This document shows positions 21,195 to 30,339 of a stretch of 64,000 bases of DNA, one piece after another. Both the position numbers and the translations under genes were made by a program. The stretch is from Elusimicrobiota bacterium (GTDB taxonomy: Bacteria; Elusimicrobiota; Elusimicrobia; Elusimicrobiales; UBA9959), in the NCBI GenBank assembly GCA_019135865.1, contig JAGVVD010000052.1, positions 77,011-141,010 of the forward strand. Direction: 5' to 3'. How positions within the stretch are numbered: position 1 is the first letter of the stretch; every line of letters begins with the position of its first letter. A model generated the notes under the pieces. The model made no database searches. It was not told the origin of the DNA and saw nothing but the letters and a program-made list of their open reading frames with translations.

Positions 21195-21749
21195 ATGAAA
21201 GAGATAAACCTGACCAAAGACCAGATAGGGATGATAGTCGTCGGCGCGCTTTTTTCCGGTCTGTTCGTCTACGTCTACCTGTTCTACTTCTGGCTGCCTT
21301 ACTCCAAGCAGCTGCAGGCCGACACCGCCAAAGTGGAGAAGCTGGAGCGGGAGATAGAGAACGCCAAGAGGCAGAAGGCCAAGTTCAAGGACCTCGAGGG
21401 CAAACTGGATTCTCTCAAGCTGGAAAAAGAGGCCGCCCAGAAGAAGCTCCCCAGGGACAAGCAGCTGCCCGAGCTCATAAAGACGCTGACGGACAAGAGC
21501 CGGAAGTACGGCGTGACCATCAACTCCATCGGCTCGGCCGCCGCGGTCAGAGAGCAGTATTTCACCAAGGTCTCCTACGCGGTCTCCGTCAGCGGGGATT
21601 ATCACCGGCTGGCCCGGTTCTTCACGGCCCTGGCCCTCGAGGAGCGCATAATCACCACCGAGAACCTTTCGGTCACCTCTTCGCCGAATTCTCCCAAAGG
21701 CTCCCTGAACGGGACCTTCACCCTCATCTCGTACCTTTATAACGGGTAA
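21195..21749 (+). CDS. pilO: Type IV pilus assembly protein PilO
   Basis: This 184-residue protein has one N-terminal membrane helix (about residues 12-32), a long Lys/Glu coiled coil and a C-terminal periplasmic domain with 'VSGDYHRLARFFTALA', a PilO hallmark. It pairs with PilN in the inner-membrane complex. Confidence 0.9.
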   Translation: MKEINLTKDQIGMIVVGALFSGLFVYVYLFYFWLPYSKQLQADTAKVEKLEREIENAKRQKAKFKDLEGKLDSLKLEKEAAQKKLPRDKQLPELIKTLTDKSRKYGVTINSIGSAAAVREQYFTKVSYAVSVSGDYHRLARFFTALALEERIITTENLSVTSSPNSPKGSLNGTFTLISYLYNG

Positions 21750-21752
21750 ACA

Positions 21753-22190
21753 ATGCTGAAGATAATACTGCTGGCCGCAGTGCCCCACTGTTACGCGCAG
21801 GTCCCGCCCACGGCCGCCGTGGCGGTCTCCACCCCTCCCGCCACCGTCGAAGGCCTCTACAGGCCCATCAACGCCCGGGACCCGATGGTCCCGTCCACCT
21901 TCTTCGGTGACCACAAGCCGAAGACCGGCGCCGTCCCCGCGGCGGAGCCGGCGGCGCTTTCCAGCTCCACCATCGCGAATCTTTCGCTGACCGGCATCAT
22001 GGAGGATTCGTCCGGCAGGCAGGCCCTGCTGACCGACAAGGCCAGCGGGACCGTCTATATCCTCAAAGGCGGGAAGGTGTTCGATCCCAAGCGCAAGCCC
22101 GTGCCCGGGCTCGAGGGCGTCATACGCGGCAAGCAGGTGGAGCTCCGTATGGACGGGGCCTCGGCGACGCTGAACCTGCACGGTAAATGA
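21753..22190 (+). CDS. pilP: PilP-like pilus protein
   Basis: This 145-residue exported protein has a short signal sequence (MLKIILLAAVPHCYA) and a Pro/Thr/Ala-rich linker. A small beta domain follows ('LSLTGIMEDSSGRQALLTDKA', 'VYILKGGKVF') that resembles the PilP/GspC homology region linking PilNO to the secretin. There is no lipobox Cys at the expected place. The call rests on fold pattern and on its position between pilO and pilQ. Confidence 0.75.
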   Translation: MLKIILLAAVPHCYAQVPPTAAVAVSTPPATVEGLYRPINARDPMVPSTFFGDHKPKTGAVPAAEPAALSSSTIANLSLTGIMEDSSGRQALLTDKASGTVYILKGGKVFDPKRKPVPGLEGVIRGKQVELRMDGASATLNLHGK

Positions 22191-22239
22191 TACCGGCCCC
22201 GGGCCGGAAATAAAAAGTGGAACGGGAAGAGAAACAGAT

Positions 22240-24087
22240 ATGAAAAAAACAGTCTCCATGCTCCTTTCGTCGCTGCTCATGGCGCAGTGCCTCCCCCTCG
22301 CCTCGGCCGCGGAGGCCGCCTCGGTGAAAGGGGTGAGGGTCTCGTCGGAGAGCGTCTATATCACCACGGACCGGCCGGTCAAGTACAGGTCTTTCACGGT
22401 CGGCGAGCCCGAGAGGATCGTGGTGGAGCTGAGCGACGCCAGGCTCAGGACGCTCGAGGATATCCCCGTCGGGGGGACCTTCCTGAAGAAGGTGCGCACC
22501 GGCCAGCACCGGACCGCCCCGGTCAGCGTCGCCCGCGTGGTCATGGACCTGACGCAGAAGGCGGTCTACGATATAACCCAGAAGGGCAACGAGATAATAG
22601 TGGTGGTCGGGGGGAAACTGTTCGAGGCGCGCGCCAGGGTCAAGGACGCGCCCGCCGCGGCGGCGGCCCCTTCCACGGCGGTCAAGGTGATAACCCCCAG
22701 CCCCGAACCGGCCCCGGCCGCCCCGGCGCCGCAGGTGTCCGCCTCCGATCTGAAGAGCGAGTCCGTACCGCTCATCAAGCCGGCCCCGGCCGTCAAGCGG
22801 CCCGCCTCCTCCCGCAACATAATGGAGTCCCTTTCGCGCGAGCCCGTCAGTTTCGATTACAACGACGCCGACATCAGGGACGTCATAGCGATGCTGGCCG
22901 CCAAGGCCGGCGTCAACGTGATCTACGGCGACGACGTCTCCGGCACGGTGACGATGAACCTCAGCAAGGTGCCGTTCGACGAGGCTTTCAAGACCGTGCT
23001 TAACGTCAAGGGCCTGGCCACGCAGCAGGTGGGCGACAATATCCTGCGCATCGCCTCCCCGCAGACCTTCGTGGCCGAGCAGAAGAAAGCGATGCCCCAG
23101 ACCCGCCTCTTCTTCCTGAACTATTCCAAGGCCGAGGAGGTCAAGACCCAGCTCCTCTCGGTCGCCTCCGCCGAAGGCCGGACCTCGTCGGCCGTGAACG
23201 TGGACGCCGCCAACAACGCCCTCATCATAACCGACACGCCGATGGGGCTGGAGGCCGCCGCCAGGCTCATAAAGGACCTCGACCGCATGCCGAAACAGGT
23301 GCTCATAGAGGCCAAACTGGTCGAAGTCGCGCTGGACAACAGTTTCCACCTCGGCATCAACTGGTCCGCCTACGGCCAGGACAAGGGAGGCAGCTATATC
23401 GGCTCGCAGTCCGATCCGGTCTCGACCCCTCCCGTCGAGAGACTGGGCGGGACGATGCTCATGAACAAGGCGATGACCGCCGAGTCCGGGGGCACGGGCG
23501 TCAATCTGCCCGCCAACGTCATCTACGGGGCTTTCAGGCTGGGCAAAGTGGCCTCCAATTACATGTTCGACGCGGTCATATCGGCGGCCTCCAAGAAGGG
23601 CAAGGCGAAGGTGCTCTCCGATCCCAAAGTGGCGACGCTCAACAATAAAGAGGCCAACATCGACATAACGACGCAGGTCCCCTATACGACCACCGAGATA
23701 ACCGCCGCCACGCCGCCCATTTCCACGACCAAGGTCACCTACCTTTCCGTGGGCATCAAACTCACCGTCACACCCACCATCAACTCGGACGGACGGATCT
23801 CGATGAAGATCAACCCGAGCGTGAGCCAGATCTCCCCCACCATAACCGCGGTCGCCGGCGGCGCCCCCGGCATCGATATGCGCTCCGCGGACACGAACGT
23901 GATAGTCCGCGACGGCGAGACCATAGTGATAGGCGGCCTGATCAGCGACACCCAGGCCGAGTCCGTTTTCAAAGTCCCGCTGCTGGGCGACATCCCGCTG
24001 CTCGGGTACCTCTTCCGCAAGAAGAGCGTGACGCGCGACCGCCGCGAACTGCTGATCTTCGTAACGCCCAGGATACTCGAGGGCTGA
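22240..24087 (+). CDS. pilQ: Type IV pilus secretin PilQ
   Basis: This 615-residue outer-membrane channel protein has a signal peptide (residues 1-24) and an N-terminal AMIN domain (about 28-125, peptidoglycan binding). A Pro/Ala linker, secretin N domains (about 200-350) and the secretin barrel follow. 'VPLLGDIPLLGYLFRK' near the C-terminus is the family signature. One AMIN domain is seen, where many PilQ have two or more. It ends the pil block. No pilB/T/C or pilin genes are in the window. Confidence 0.95.
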   Translation: MKKTVSMLLSSLLMAQCLPLASAAEAASVKGVRVSSESVYITTDRPVKYRSFTVGEPERIVVELSDARLRTLEDIPVGGTFLKKVRTGQHRTAPVSVARVVMDLTQKAVYDITQKGNEIIVVVGGKLFEARARVKDAPAAAAAPSTAVKVITPSPEPAPAAPAPQVSASDLKSESVPLIKPAPAVKRPASSRNIMESLSREPVSFDYNDADIRDVIAMLAAKAGVNVIYGDDVSGTVTMNLSKVPFDEAFKTVLNVKGLATQQVGDNILRIASPQTFVAEQKKAMPQTRLFFLNYSKAEEVKTQLLSVASAEGRTSSAVNVDAANNALIITDTPMGLEAAARLIKDLDRMPKQVLIEAKLVEVALDNSFHLGINWSAYGQDKGGSYIGSQSDPVSTPPVERLGGTMLMNKAMTAESGGTGVNLPANVIYGAFRLGKVASNYMFDAVISAASKKGKAKVLSDPKVATLNNKEANIDITTQVPYTTTEITAATPPISTTKVTYLSVGIKLTVTPTINSDGRISMKINPSVSQISPTITAVAGGAPGIDMRSADTNVIVRDGETIVIGGLISDTQAESVFKVPLLGDIPLLGYLFRKKSVTRDRRELLIFVTPRILEG

Positions 24088-24101
24088 GAGGAGGACCTTA
24101 C

Positions 24102-24144
24102 GGAGGCGCGGGTTCCGGGCTGTCCTGGACCCCGCGTCTTTTGA
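24102..24144 (+). terminator. Probable intrinsic terminator after pilQ
   Basis: An imperfect 12-bp stem pairs GGCGCGGGTTCC with GGACCCCGCGTC (one G-U), followed by TTTTGATTT. Confidence 0.6.
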
Positions 24145-24148
24145 TTTA

Positions 24149-25591
24149 ATGGAACAGATGCCGGCCCGCTACCTCCTGCCCTTCATCCTGGCCGCCCCGC
24201 TTCTGCAGGGGGTCATGGACGCGCGCCTGCTGGCCTTCTTCCACGTCCTGGCCGCCGCGCTGCTTTCCCTGCGCCTGTGGCGCGGGAAGGAGGCCGGGTT
24301 GACCCCTTCGGCGGCCTGCCTGCTGGCCGTAGCCCTGTTCTCCGCCCTCGCGGTCTATCTCTCGCCGGTAAGGCACGCCGTCTATCACGAGTGGCTGGCG
24401 CTGGCCGCCGGACTGTGCCTGTTCTTCCTGGCGAAGGGGCAGTCGGTGAAGGACCGCGCGTTCACCGACGCCGGGATACGGGCGGTTTCGTGGGCGCTGG
24501 CGGCCGTCGCGCTGTACCAGGCTTTCATCCTCAAATCGGAGGACGTCTCCTCCACGCTGGTCAATCCCAACGCGCTGGCTTTCTTCGTGCTGCTGGCCGG
24601 TCCCCTGGCCGTGGCGCGGGGGGATTTCGTCCTCACCGCCGTCCTGGCCCTGGTGTTCTTCCTGACCGGCTCGCTCGGCGCTCTGCTCGCGCTGATCGCC
24701 GCGGCCGCTTTCATGGCGGTCATCGCGCTCCGGCGTTCCGGGGACCGGCGCGCCCTCGTCCTGCTCGCGGTACTGGCGGCCGCGGCCGTGCTGACCCTCA
24801 CCCAGTCGGATTTCATTTCGGCGGCCAACAGGTTTTCCTGGTGGCGCTCGGCCGCCGCGATGTTCGCGGATTCGCCCGTGTTCGGCCACGGGCATTCTGC
24901 TTTCACCTGGCTTTACCCGCTTTACGGCTCGCCGGCCGCGGCGGAAGGGTCCGTTTACGCGCATAACCACTACCTCGAGTTCGCGGCGGAGAACGGCCTG
25001 CCCGCCGCCCTGGCCTGGTTCTCGCTGCTGGGCATGGCCCTCGCCGGCGCCCGCCGCCTGGCCCTGTTCGGGCTTCTCGCCGCGCTCCTGCATTCCGCCC
25101 TGGACTTCGGGCTCTCGCTGCCGGCGAATTTCTGGCTTTTCTGCGTCCTGGCGGGACGCGAACTCCCCGCGGCCGAAAAGCCGTTTTTCCGGGGCGACGG
25201 GCGTCCGGCCGCGGTCCTCGCCGGGCTCCTGGCGGCGGCCGCGGCCTTTTCCTCGCTGACGCCGGCCTCGTACGAAAAAGAGACCGGGACCGCGCTGGCG
25301 CGGCTGCGCGAAGGGGCCGACCAGGCGGCGCTGCAGTCGCTCCGCCGGGCGTCGGCGCTGCCTTACGGGAGGGGCGAGACCGAGGAGACCTCCGGCCGCC
25401 TGCGTTATTCCATCTCCCGCAGAACGGGGAGCCGCGAGGACCTTTTCCTGGCGGCAGTCGACCTGGAGAAAGCCCTGCTGAAAATGCCGTCCCGGTATTC
25501 GAGCGCCTCCGCGCTGCGCGCCCTCTACGCCGGGGCCGGCCTGCCCGGGCTGGCGGAACACGAACGTTTCGGGCGCCGGGGGGAGCCGTGA
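24149..25591 (+). CDS. O-antigen ligase/polymerase-like membrane protein (copy 1)
   Basis: This 480-residue protein has about 10-12 membrane helices and a large periplasmic loop containing 'SPVFGHGHSAFTWLYPLYGS' and 'VYAHNHYLEFAAENGLPAAL'. These are the Wzy_C/WaaL pattern (GxGxxxF…HNxxLe…E.G). It is expected to join or polymerise surface glycans using undecaprenyl-linked donors. A soluble tail of about 100 residues follows. The start is ATG 24149 or ATG 24158; the latter would lie 7 nt after TTTAAT. It overlaps the next gene by 4 nt. Confidence 0.78.
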   Translation: MEQMPARYLLPFILAAPLLQGVMDARLLAFFHVLAAALLSLRLWRGKEAGLTPSAACLLAVALFSALAVYLSPVRHAVYHEWLALAAGLCLFFLAKGQSVKDRAFTDAGIRAVSWALAAVALYQAFILKSEDVSSTLVNPNALAFFVLLAGPLAVARGDFVLTAVLALVFFLTGSLGALLALIAAAAFMAVIALRRSGDRRALVLLAVLAAAAVLTLTQSDFISAANRFSWWRSAAAMFADSPVFGHGHSAFTWLYPLYGSPAAAEGSVYAHNHYLEFAAENGLPAALAWFSLLGMALAGARRLALFGLLAALLHSALDFGLSLPANFWLFCVLAGRELPAAEKPFFRGDGRPAAVLAGLLAAAAAFSSLTPASYEKETGTALARLREGADQAALQSLRRASALPYGRGETEETSGRLRYSISRRTGSREDLFLAAVDLEKALLKMPSRYSSASALRALYAGAGLPGLAEHERFGRRGEP

Positions 25592-27288
25592 AACCTTCCG
25601 CCTCGCCAAGGCTTTACTGGCTTTCCGCGCTTACCGCGGCCGCGCTTTTCATGGGAGGCCTGCGCGAGCCGGCTTCCGCGGCCTGGTTCATGGTGGCTCT
25701 CTGGGGGGCCGTGATACTGGCGGACGGCGGCGTCGATCTCCGCAGGGCCGGGCCCTGGACCGCGCTGGCCGCCTGGTCGCTGCTCTCGGCCCTGATGAAC
25801 CCGGCGGCCGGACCGGAAGGGCTCGCTTCTTCGGCGCGTTACTGGGCGGCGGCCGCTTTCTTCGTCTGCGCCGCCTCCACGCCCGGCTTCGACCGTTTCC
25901 TCCGGGGGCTGCTCCTGGCGGCCGGTTCGGCGGGGGCCGCGGTCCTTTTTTACGAACGCCTGGCCGGGCTCGCTCCGTCCGGCATTCTCCCTCCCAATCC
26001 CAACTACACGGCGGCGCTCGCCGGCGCCGCCGCGGTGCTGCTGTTCTCCGGCGCGCTCTCCTCTTCCGGCCGCCGCCGGCTGCTTCTGGCGGCCTGGGGG
26101 CTGGCGCTCGCCGCTTCCCTGGCGGCCCTCAACTCGAGGGGGGCGCTGCTGGCCGCCTGGGTCTCCTCGGTCTGGCTGCTGTTCTCCGGCGGCCGCCGAC
26201 GGGCGGGCGCGGCCCTGCTGGCCGCGCCTTTCCTGGCCGCCTTTCTGCTGCCGCAGAACTGGCTCGACGGCCTTCTGAAACTCTCCGACCCGCACGCTTA
26301 CCGCCGGCTGGACATCTGGCGGTCCGCGCTTTCCGCTTTCGCGGACCGGCCCGTTTCCGGCTGGGGACCCGGCGCTTTCCGCCACGCGTTCGAACTTTTC
26401 AAATTCCCGGCTTTCAACGGGATCTCCTTCTTCGGACATTCGACGGTCCACGCTCACAGCGAACCGCTGCAGCTCCTGGCGGAGACGGGCCTGCCGGGGG
26501 CGGCCGCCTACCTGTGGGGTTTCTGGTATTTCTTCGGACGCTCCGTCCGGCCGGCGCTCGCCGCCGCGTCGCTTTTCCTTTTCGTGCAGTCCGCGGTCGA
26601 CGGGATATTCATGGCCTGGGCCCTGCAGCTCCTGATGCTGGCTTCGCTGGCCGCGGCGGGGGAGACCCCCGCCGGCGAAGCGCGTAATTCTTCGCTCTTC
26701 TTCGCGGAATTCTCCGCCGAGCGGCTGGCGAGGGTGCTCCCCGCCATGGCCGCCGCCGCCCTGGCGGCGGGTTCCTGGCAATGGCAGGCGCGCCACGCCG
26801 CCGGGACCGCCTGCGCCTATTCCGGCGGCGCGCCGCGGGTCCGCGCGGAGTGCGCCTCTTCCGCGCTGCGTTTCTCCCCTTACCGGGAAGGGCTTCATCT
26901 GGCCAGGGCCGAAGCCCTGGCCGCCTGGTCCGGCAGCGCCGCCGCCGGAGCGGCGGCGGCCGAGGCCGGGCTGGAATCCCTCCCGGGCTCCGTTTTCCTG
27001 CACTACCGGGCGGCCGGTTTTTACATCTCCGGCGGGGCCGCGGGCAGGGCCGAGGAACTCCTGAAAAAAGCTTTATACCTGGAGCCGAACTTCGTCAGGG
27101 CCAGGCTCTCCCTGGCGGAACTCTATGAAAGCTCCGGGCGGAAGGGCGCGGCCTCCGCCGAACGGGAACTGGCCGGGAAAGCCGCCGCCCTGGCCGGTTC
27201 CGCCGTCTCGCCCTACGACAGGGAACTCACCTCCCGGGGCCCTTTATGGAAAAGAACTGGCGCGACTACTGCCTCGACCCGGGAATAG
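25588..27288 (+). CDS. O-antigen ligase/polymerase-like protein with TPR-like tail (copy 2)
   Basis: This 566-residue protein has about 11 membrane helices followed by a soluble, helical C-terminus from about residue 420 that contains TPR-like repeats (AEELLKKALYLEPNFVRARLSLAELYESSG). The periplasmic signature 'PVSGWGPGAFRHAFELFKF' and 'STVHAHSEPLQLLAETGLPGAAAY' match the Wzy_C family. GTG start overlapping copy 1 by 4 nt (GTGA). Two tandem members in one operon suggest distinct donor or acceptor glycans. Confidence 0.78.
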   Translation: MKPSASPRLYWLSALTAAALFMGGLREPASAAWFMVALWGAVILADGGVDLRRAGPWTALAAWSLLSALMNPAAGPEGLASSARYWAAAAFFVCAASTPGFDRFLRGLLLAAGSAGAAVLFYERLAGLAPSGILPPNPNYTAALAGAAAVLLFSGALSSSGRRRLLLAAWGLALAASLAALNSRGALLAAWVSSVWLLFSGGRRRAGAALLAAPFLAAFLLPQNWLDGLLKLSDPHAYRRLDIWRSALSAFADRPVSGWGPGAFRHAFELFKFPAFNGISFFGHSTVHAHSEPLQLLAETGLPGAAAYLWGFWYFFGRSVRPALAAASLFLFVQSAVDGIFMAWALQLLMLASLAAAGETPAGEARNSSLFFAEFSAERLARVLPAMAAAALAAGSWQWQARHAAGTACAYSGGAPRVRAECASSALRFSPYREGLHLARAEALAAWSGSAAAGAAAAEAGLESLPGSVFLHYRAAGFYISGGAAGRAEELLKKALYLEPNFVRARLSLAELYESSGRKGAASAERELAGKAAALAGSAVSPYDRELTSRGPLWKRTGATTASTRE

Positions 27289-28379
27289 TCCTTCCGGGCA
27301 ACCGCGCCGTCCTGCTGCGCGGCGGCGCCGAAGCCTTCGGCGCGATGGAGGAACTTATCCTTTCGGCCAGGCGGCGGCTGCTGCTGGAATTCTACGCCTT
27401 CGCGGACGACGCCGTTGGCAGGAGGTTCGGCGCGCTGCTCGCCTCCCGCGCCGCCGCCGGCGTCGAGGTCTACCTGATATACGACGCCGTAGGCTCGCTC
27501 CTGACCGACAGGGATTTTTTCAGGGACCTGGCCCGCGCCGGCGTGAGGGTGGGCGAATTCCACCCCGTCGTGCCCTGGAAGCCTTACTGGAACTGGGGGC
27601 GGCGGGACCACCGCAAACTGATCTGCGCCGACGGGACCGTCGCGCTGGTGGGCGGTTTCAACCTGAGCGAGCGCGACGCCCCCAAGTCGCTGGGCGGCGC
27701 CGGCTGGAAGGACGCCCAGGCAAGGGTCACCGGCCCGGTGGCCGCGGAGATAGAGCGGCTGTTCTGGGGATCGTGGCTGGCCTGCGGCAAGGTCCCGCCG
27801 GTCCGGTCCGCCCCCGCGCCGGCCGCCGGGTCCGCGCACGCCGCGGTCCTTTCCGCCACCGGTTTCCGGCAGGCGCGGTCGATACGCAGGGCCTACCGCC
27901 ACGCCATAGACGCGGCCCGCGAGAGGATCTCCGTCACCAACGCGTATTTTCTGCCGGACAGGATAATACGGAAATGCCTGATGCGCGCCGCCCGGCGGGG
28001 CGTGGACGTCAGGATCATAACGCCGGGCAAGACCGACCATCCTTACGTGCGCTGGGCCTCCTGGGCGATGTTCCCGCGCATGATGAGCAGCGGGATCAGG
28101 CTCTACGAGTGGCAGGGCGAGATCCTGCACTCCAAGACCGCGGTCATAGACGGGGTCTGGTCTTCCGTGGGCAGCCATAACCTCGACCATCGCAGCCTGC
28201 ATTATAATCTCGAACTGAACATCAACGTCTTCGACGGGGATTTCGGCGCGGACATGGAGGCCCTTTTCACGAACGACCTCGCGGGCTGCCGCGAGGTCAC
28301 CTACGGGGAATGCCGGGCCCGCCCCTTCGTGCAGAAGGCCGCGAGTTCCGCTCTTTACCTTATGAGGTCGTGGCTGTGA
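27246..28379 (+). CDS. Phospholipase-D superfamily protein, cardiolipin-synthase-like
   Basis: This 377-residue enzyme has two HKD motifs: 'HRKLICADGTVALVGGFN' (about residue 122) and 'HSKTAVIDGVWSSVGSHNLD' (about residue 296). Each carries the H-x-K-x4-D that performs phosphatidyl transfer. No membrane helix is predicted at the N-terminus, unlike classical ClsA, so it is closer to ClsB-type enzymes. It overlaps the upstream gene by 43 nt in another frame. The next gene overlaps its stop codon (GTGA). Confidence 0.85.
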   Translation: MEKNWRDYCLDPGIVLPGNRAVLLRGGAEAFGAMEELILSARRRLLLEFYAFADDAVGRRFGALLASRAAAGVEVYLIYDAVGSLLTDRDFFRDLARAGVRVGEFHPVVPWKPYWNWGRRDHRKLICADGTVALVGGFNLSERDAPKSLGGAGWKDAQARVTGPVAAEIERLFWGSWLACGKVPPVRSAPAPAAGSAHAAVLSATGFRQARSIRRAYRHAIDAARERISVTNAYFLPDRIIRKCLMRAARRGVDVRIITPGKTDHPYVRWASWAMFPRMMSSGIRLYEWQGEILHSKTAVIDGVWSSVGSHNLDHRSLHYNLELNINVFDGDFGADMEALFTNDLAGCREVTYGECRARPFVQKAASSALYLMRSWL

Positions 28380-29818
28380 CCGCCGCCGCGGCGGTCCTCT
28401 GCGTTCTCCTGGCCGGGCCGGCGTCAGGAGCCCCGCCGCCGGAACCCGCCGGACCGGCGCCGGCGGCGCGTGAGTCCGCCGCGGAGTTCGAGGAGACCAG
28501 GGACAGGATCCTCTCCAGTCTTTTTTTCCGCGGCGAGGTCGCCGACGCCGTTCTGGAGGCGGGGCTGGCGGGGGACTTCGTGGAGACCGGGGGCGACGGG
28601 ACTTACGCCGGACTGAGGGAAAAGCTGCTCTCCTGGGTCAAGACCGATCCCGACCAGGCGGCGCGGGTCTACCTCTACCTTCAAAAAGGGCGCGACCTCC
28701 CGGCCGAGCGGGGCTATACCTATAAGGAATATTCCTTCGAAATAAGCCCGCATTTCGTCGGCCTCATAAGATCGCTGGAGGCCGCCGCGGCCGCCGGCGG
28801 AGCCTCGGACGAGGACCTTTCCGCGGCGGGCCGCCGCCTCTTCGCCGGTCTTCCCCAGGACGGGGAGAACTCCGCGGGCGGTACGCTGAGAACGGCGCCG
28901 CAGTCTCCGTCCTCCGCGGACGGCGCGGAGGCTCTCGTCAACGCCGATTTCCGCCTGGACAGGAGCGCGCTGGCCTCCTCGGCCAGGAAGCTGGGCGCCT
29001 GGGCCGATTCCGCGCGGTCCGACCTGGCCCGCGTCCGCGGGCCCAGGGACGGCCGCAGGGCGGCGCTGCTGGAGAGGGCTTTCGAGGGATACCGCGGCCT
29101 GCTGGCGGCCTCGTCCTCCGTTTCCGGCCGCGACAGGATCACCGCCGCGGAAGCGGCCCGGCTCGAGTCGCTGCGCCTCTCGGTGCGGACCTCCCTGTCC
29201 GCCGCCTCCCTGCTCGCCGCTTCGGACGACCTCGAACGGCTGGCGGAGACCCTCGAGAAGGCGGGCAGGCGAGGCTCCGCCGGGAGGACCAGGGCCGCGG
29301 TATCGGAACTGGAGAGGCGCGGCGCCCGCGTGGAGGGGGCGTCCGGACCGGAGGCGGGGAAACTTCTGCTGGAGGGGGAACGCTTCTACCTGGCCGCGTC
29401 ACTGTACGCGCGGGCCGCGGCGCTGCTCGACGAAATGGGGCGGTCCGCTTACGGGCGCCGGTTCTCCTGTTTTTACGATTTTTTTTCCGACCGGTTCTTT
29501 ACCCGTCTGCTGCCCGGCTCCCCTTACGCGGCCGCCGAACGGGAAATGCTGTCCCTGGCGGCGGCGGCGGGGAGGGCCGCCGCCCTTCTCGAGAGCGGCG
29601 ATCAGGAGAGGGCTTTCGCCGAACTTTCGGCCGGCCGCGGCGGCGCGGCGGAGGACGCCGCGGTCGCATTTTCCAGGTCCGCGGCTTTTTTCCGCTCCGT
29701 ATCGGCGGTCAACGCCAGGGTCCAGTACGTTTTGGCGGGGGCGGTGTTGAACCCTCTCGGGCTCCGGTTCTCGAAAGGGGGCTTCGGCCTCGACGGGCTC
29801 TTTCCCGGCGGGAGGTGA
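28376..29818 (+). CDS. Exported protein of unknown function
   Basis: This 480-residue protein has a GTG start overlapping the preceding stop by 4 nt and a signal peptide ending near 'GPASGAPPP'. The remainder is Ala/Arg/Leu/Glu-rich and mostly helical, with 'AASLYARAAALLDEMGR'-type TPR-like segments. I recognise no catalytic motif. Its coupling to the cardiolipin-synthase-like and ligase genes suggests an envelope role. The start at 28310 would lie well inside the upstream gene and lose the signal peptide at the N-terminus. Confidence 0.6.
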   Translation: MTAAAAVLCVLLAGPASGAPPPEPAGPAPAARESAAEFEETRDRILSSLFFRGEVADAVLEAGLAGDFVETGGDGTYAGLREKLLSWVKTDPDQAARVYLYLQKGRDLPAERGYTYKEYSFEISPHFVGLIRSLEAAAAAGGASDEDLSAAGRRLFAGLPQDGENSAGGTLRTAPQSPSSADGAEALVNADFRLDRSALASSARKLGAWADSARSDLARVRGPRDGRRAALLERAFEGYRGLLAASSSVSGRDRITAAEAARLESLRLSVRTSLSAASLLAASDDLERLAETLEKAGRRGSAGRTRAAVSELERRGARVEGASGPEAGKLLLEGERFYLAASLYARAAALLDEMGRSAYGRRFSCFYDFFSDRFFTRLLPGSPYAAAEREMLSLAAAAGRAAALLESGDQERAFAELSAGRGGAAEDAAVAFSRSAAFFRSVSAVNARVQYVLAGAVLNPLGLRFSKGGFGLDGLFPGGR

Positions 29819-29836
29819 CTCCATCCGCGGAAAGGG

Positions 29837-30265
29837 CTAAAGCAGCCCCGCTCTCCGCAGGGCGTCCATTATCCCCAGGTCGCTGGGATACTTCAGCAGC
29901 GACAGCGCCTCGTCCGGCGCGCACCAGCGCTTGTCCAGCACCTCGTCCGGAGTGAGAGCCTTCCCGTCGCCGCCGGCCTCCTCCATCAGGAACCAGCCGA
30001 CTTCCTTGTCCACCGGCGTCCCGTTGCGGAAAAAAGAGTAGCGCGCTGTCCCGAGCGCGCGCAGCACGCGGCCGTCCAGCCCGGTTTCCTCCTTCACTTC
30101 GCGCAGGGCGGCCAGCTCCGGGGTCTCGCCCTCCTCCAGGTGGCCCTTTGGGAAGGTCCAGACCTCCTCGCCGAGGAGGTCGCGCATCTTTATCAGGAGC
30201 AGGCGGCCGTCCTTCAGGAGGACCCCGCCCGCGGAAAATTCTTTCTTCCTTCCGTCGCCGCTCAT
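29837..30265 (-). CDS. NUDIX hydrolase
   Basis: This 142-residue protein has the full Nudix box GHLEEGETPELAALREVKEETG (GX5EX7REUXEEXGU; shown partly) at about residues 40-62. 'TFPKGHLEEGE' resembles the Ap4A/(d)NDP-hydrolase branch. The substrate is unknown. It is a single gene on the minus strand between two plus-strand units. Confidence 0.9.
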   Translation of the reverse strand: MSGDGRKKEFSAGGVLLKDGRLLLIKMRDLLGEEVWTFPKGHLEEGETPELAALREVKEETGLDGRVLRALGTARYSFFRNGTPVDKEVGWFLMEEAGGDGKALTPDEVLDKRWCAPDEALSLLKYPSDLGIMDALRRAGLL

Positions 30266-30325
30266 GTCAGTATTCTATGAAATAACCCGCGGGGCCGGCA
30301 GTGCCGCCCGGCGCGGCAATAAATA

Positions 30326-30331
30326 TATAAT
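30326..30331 (+). promoter_or_regulatory. -10 box TATAAT, 8 nt before the MscS start
   Basis: A perfect TATAAT is followed by 8 nt and then ATG at 30340. There is no ribosome site. The -35 is not evident. Confidence 0.5.
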
Positions 30332-30339
30332 CCATATCT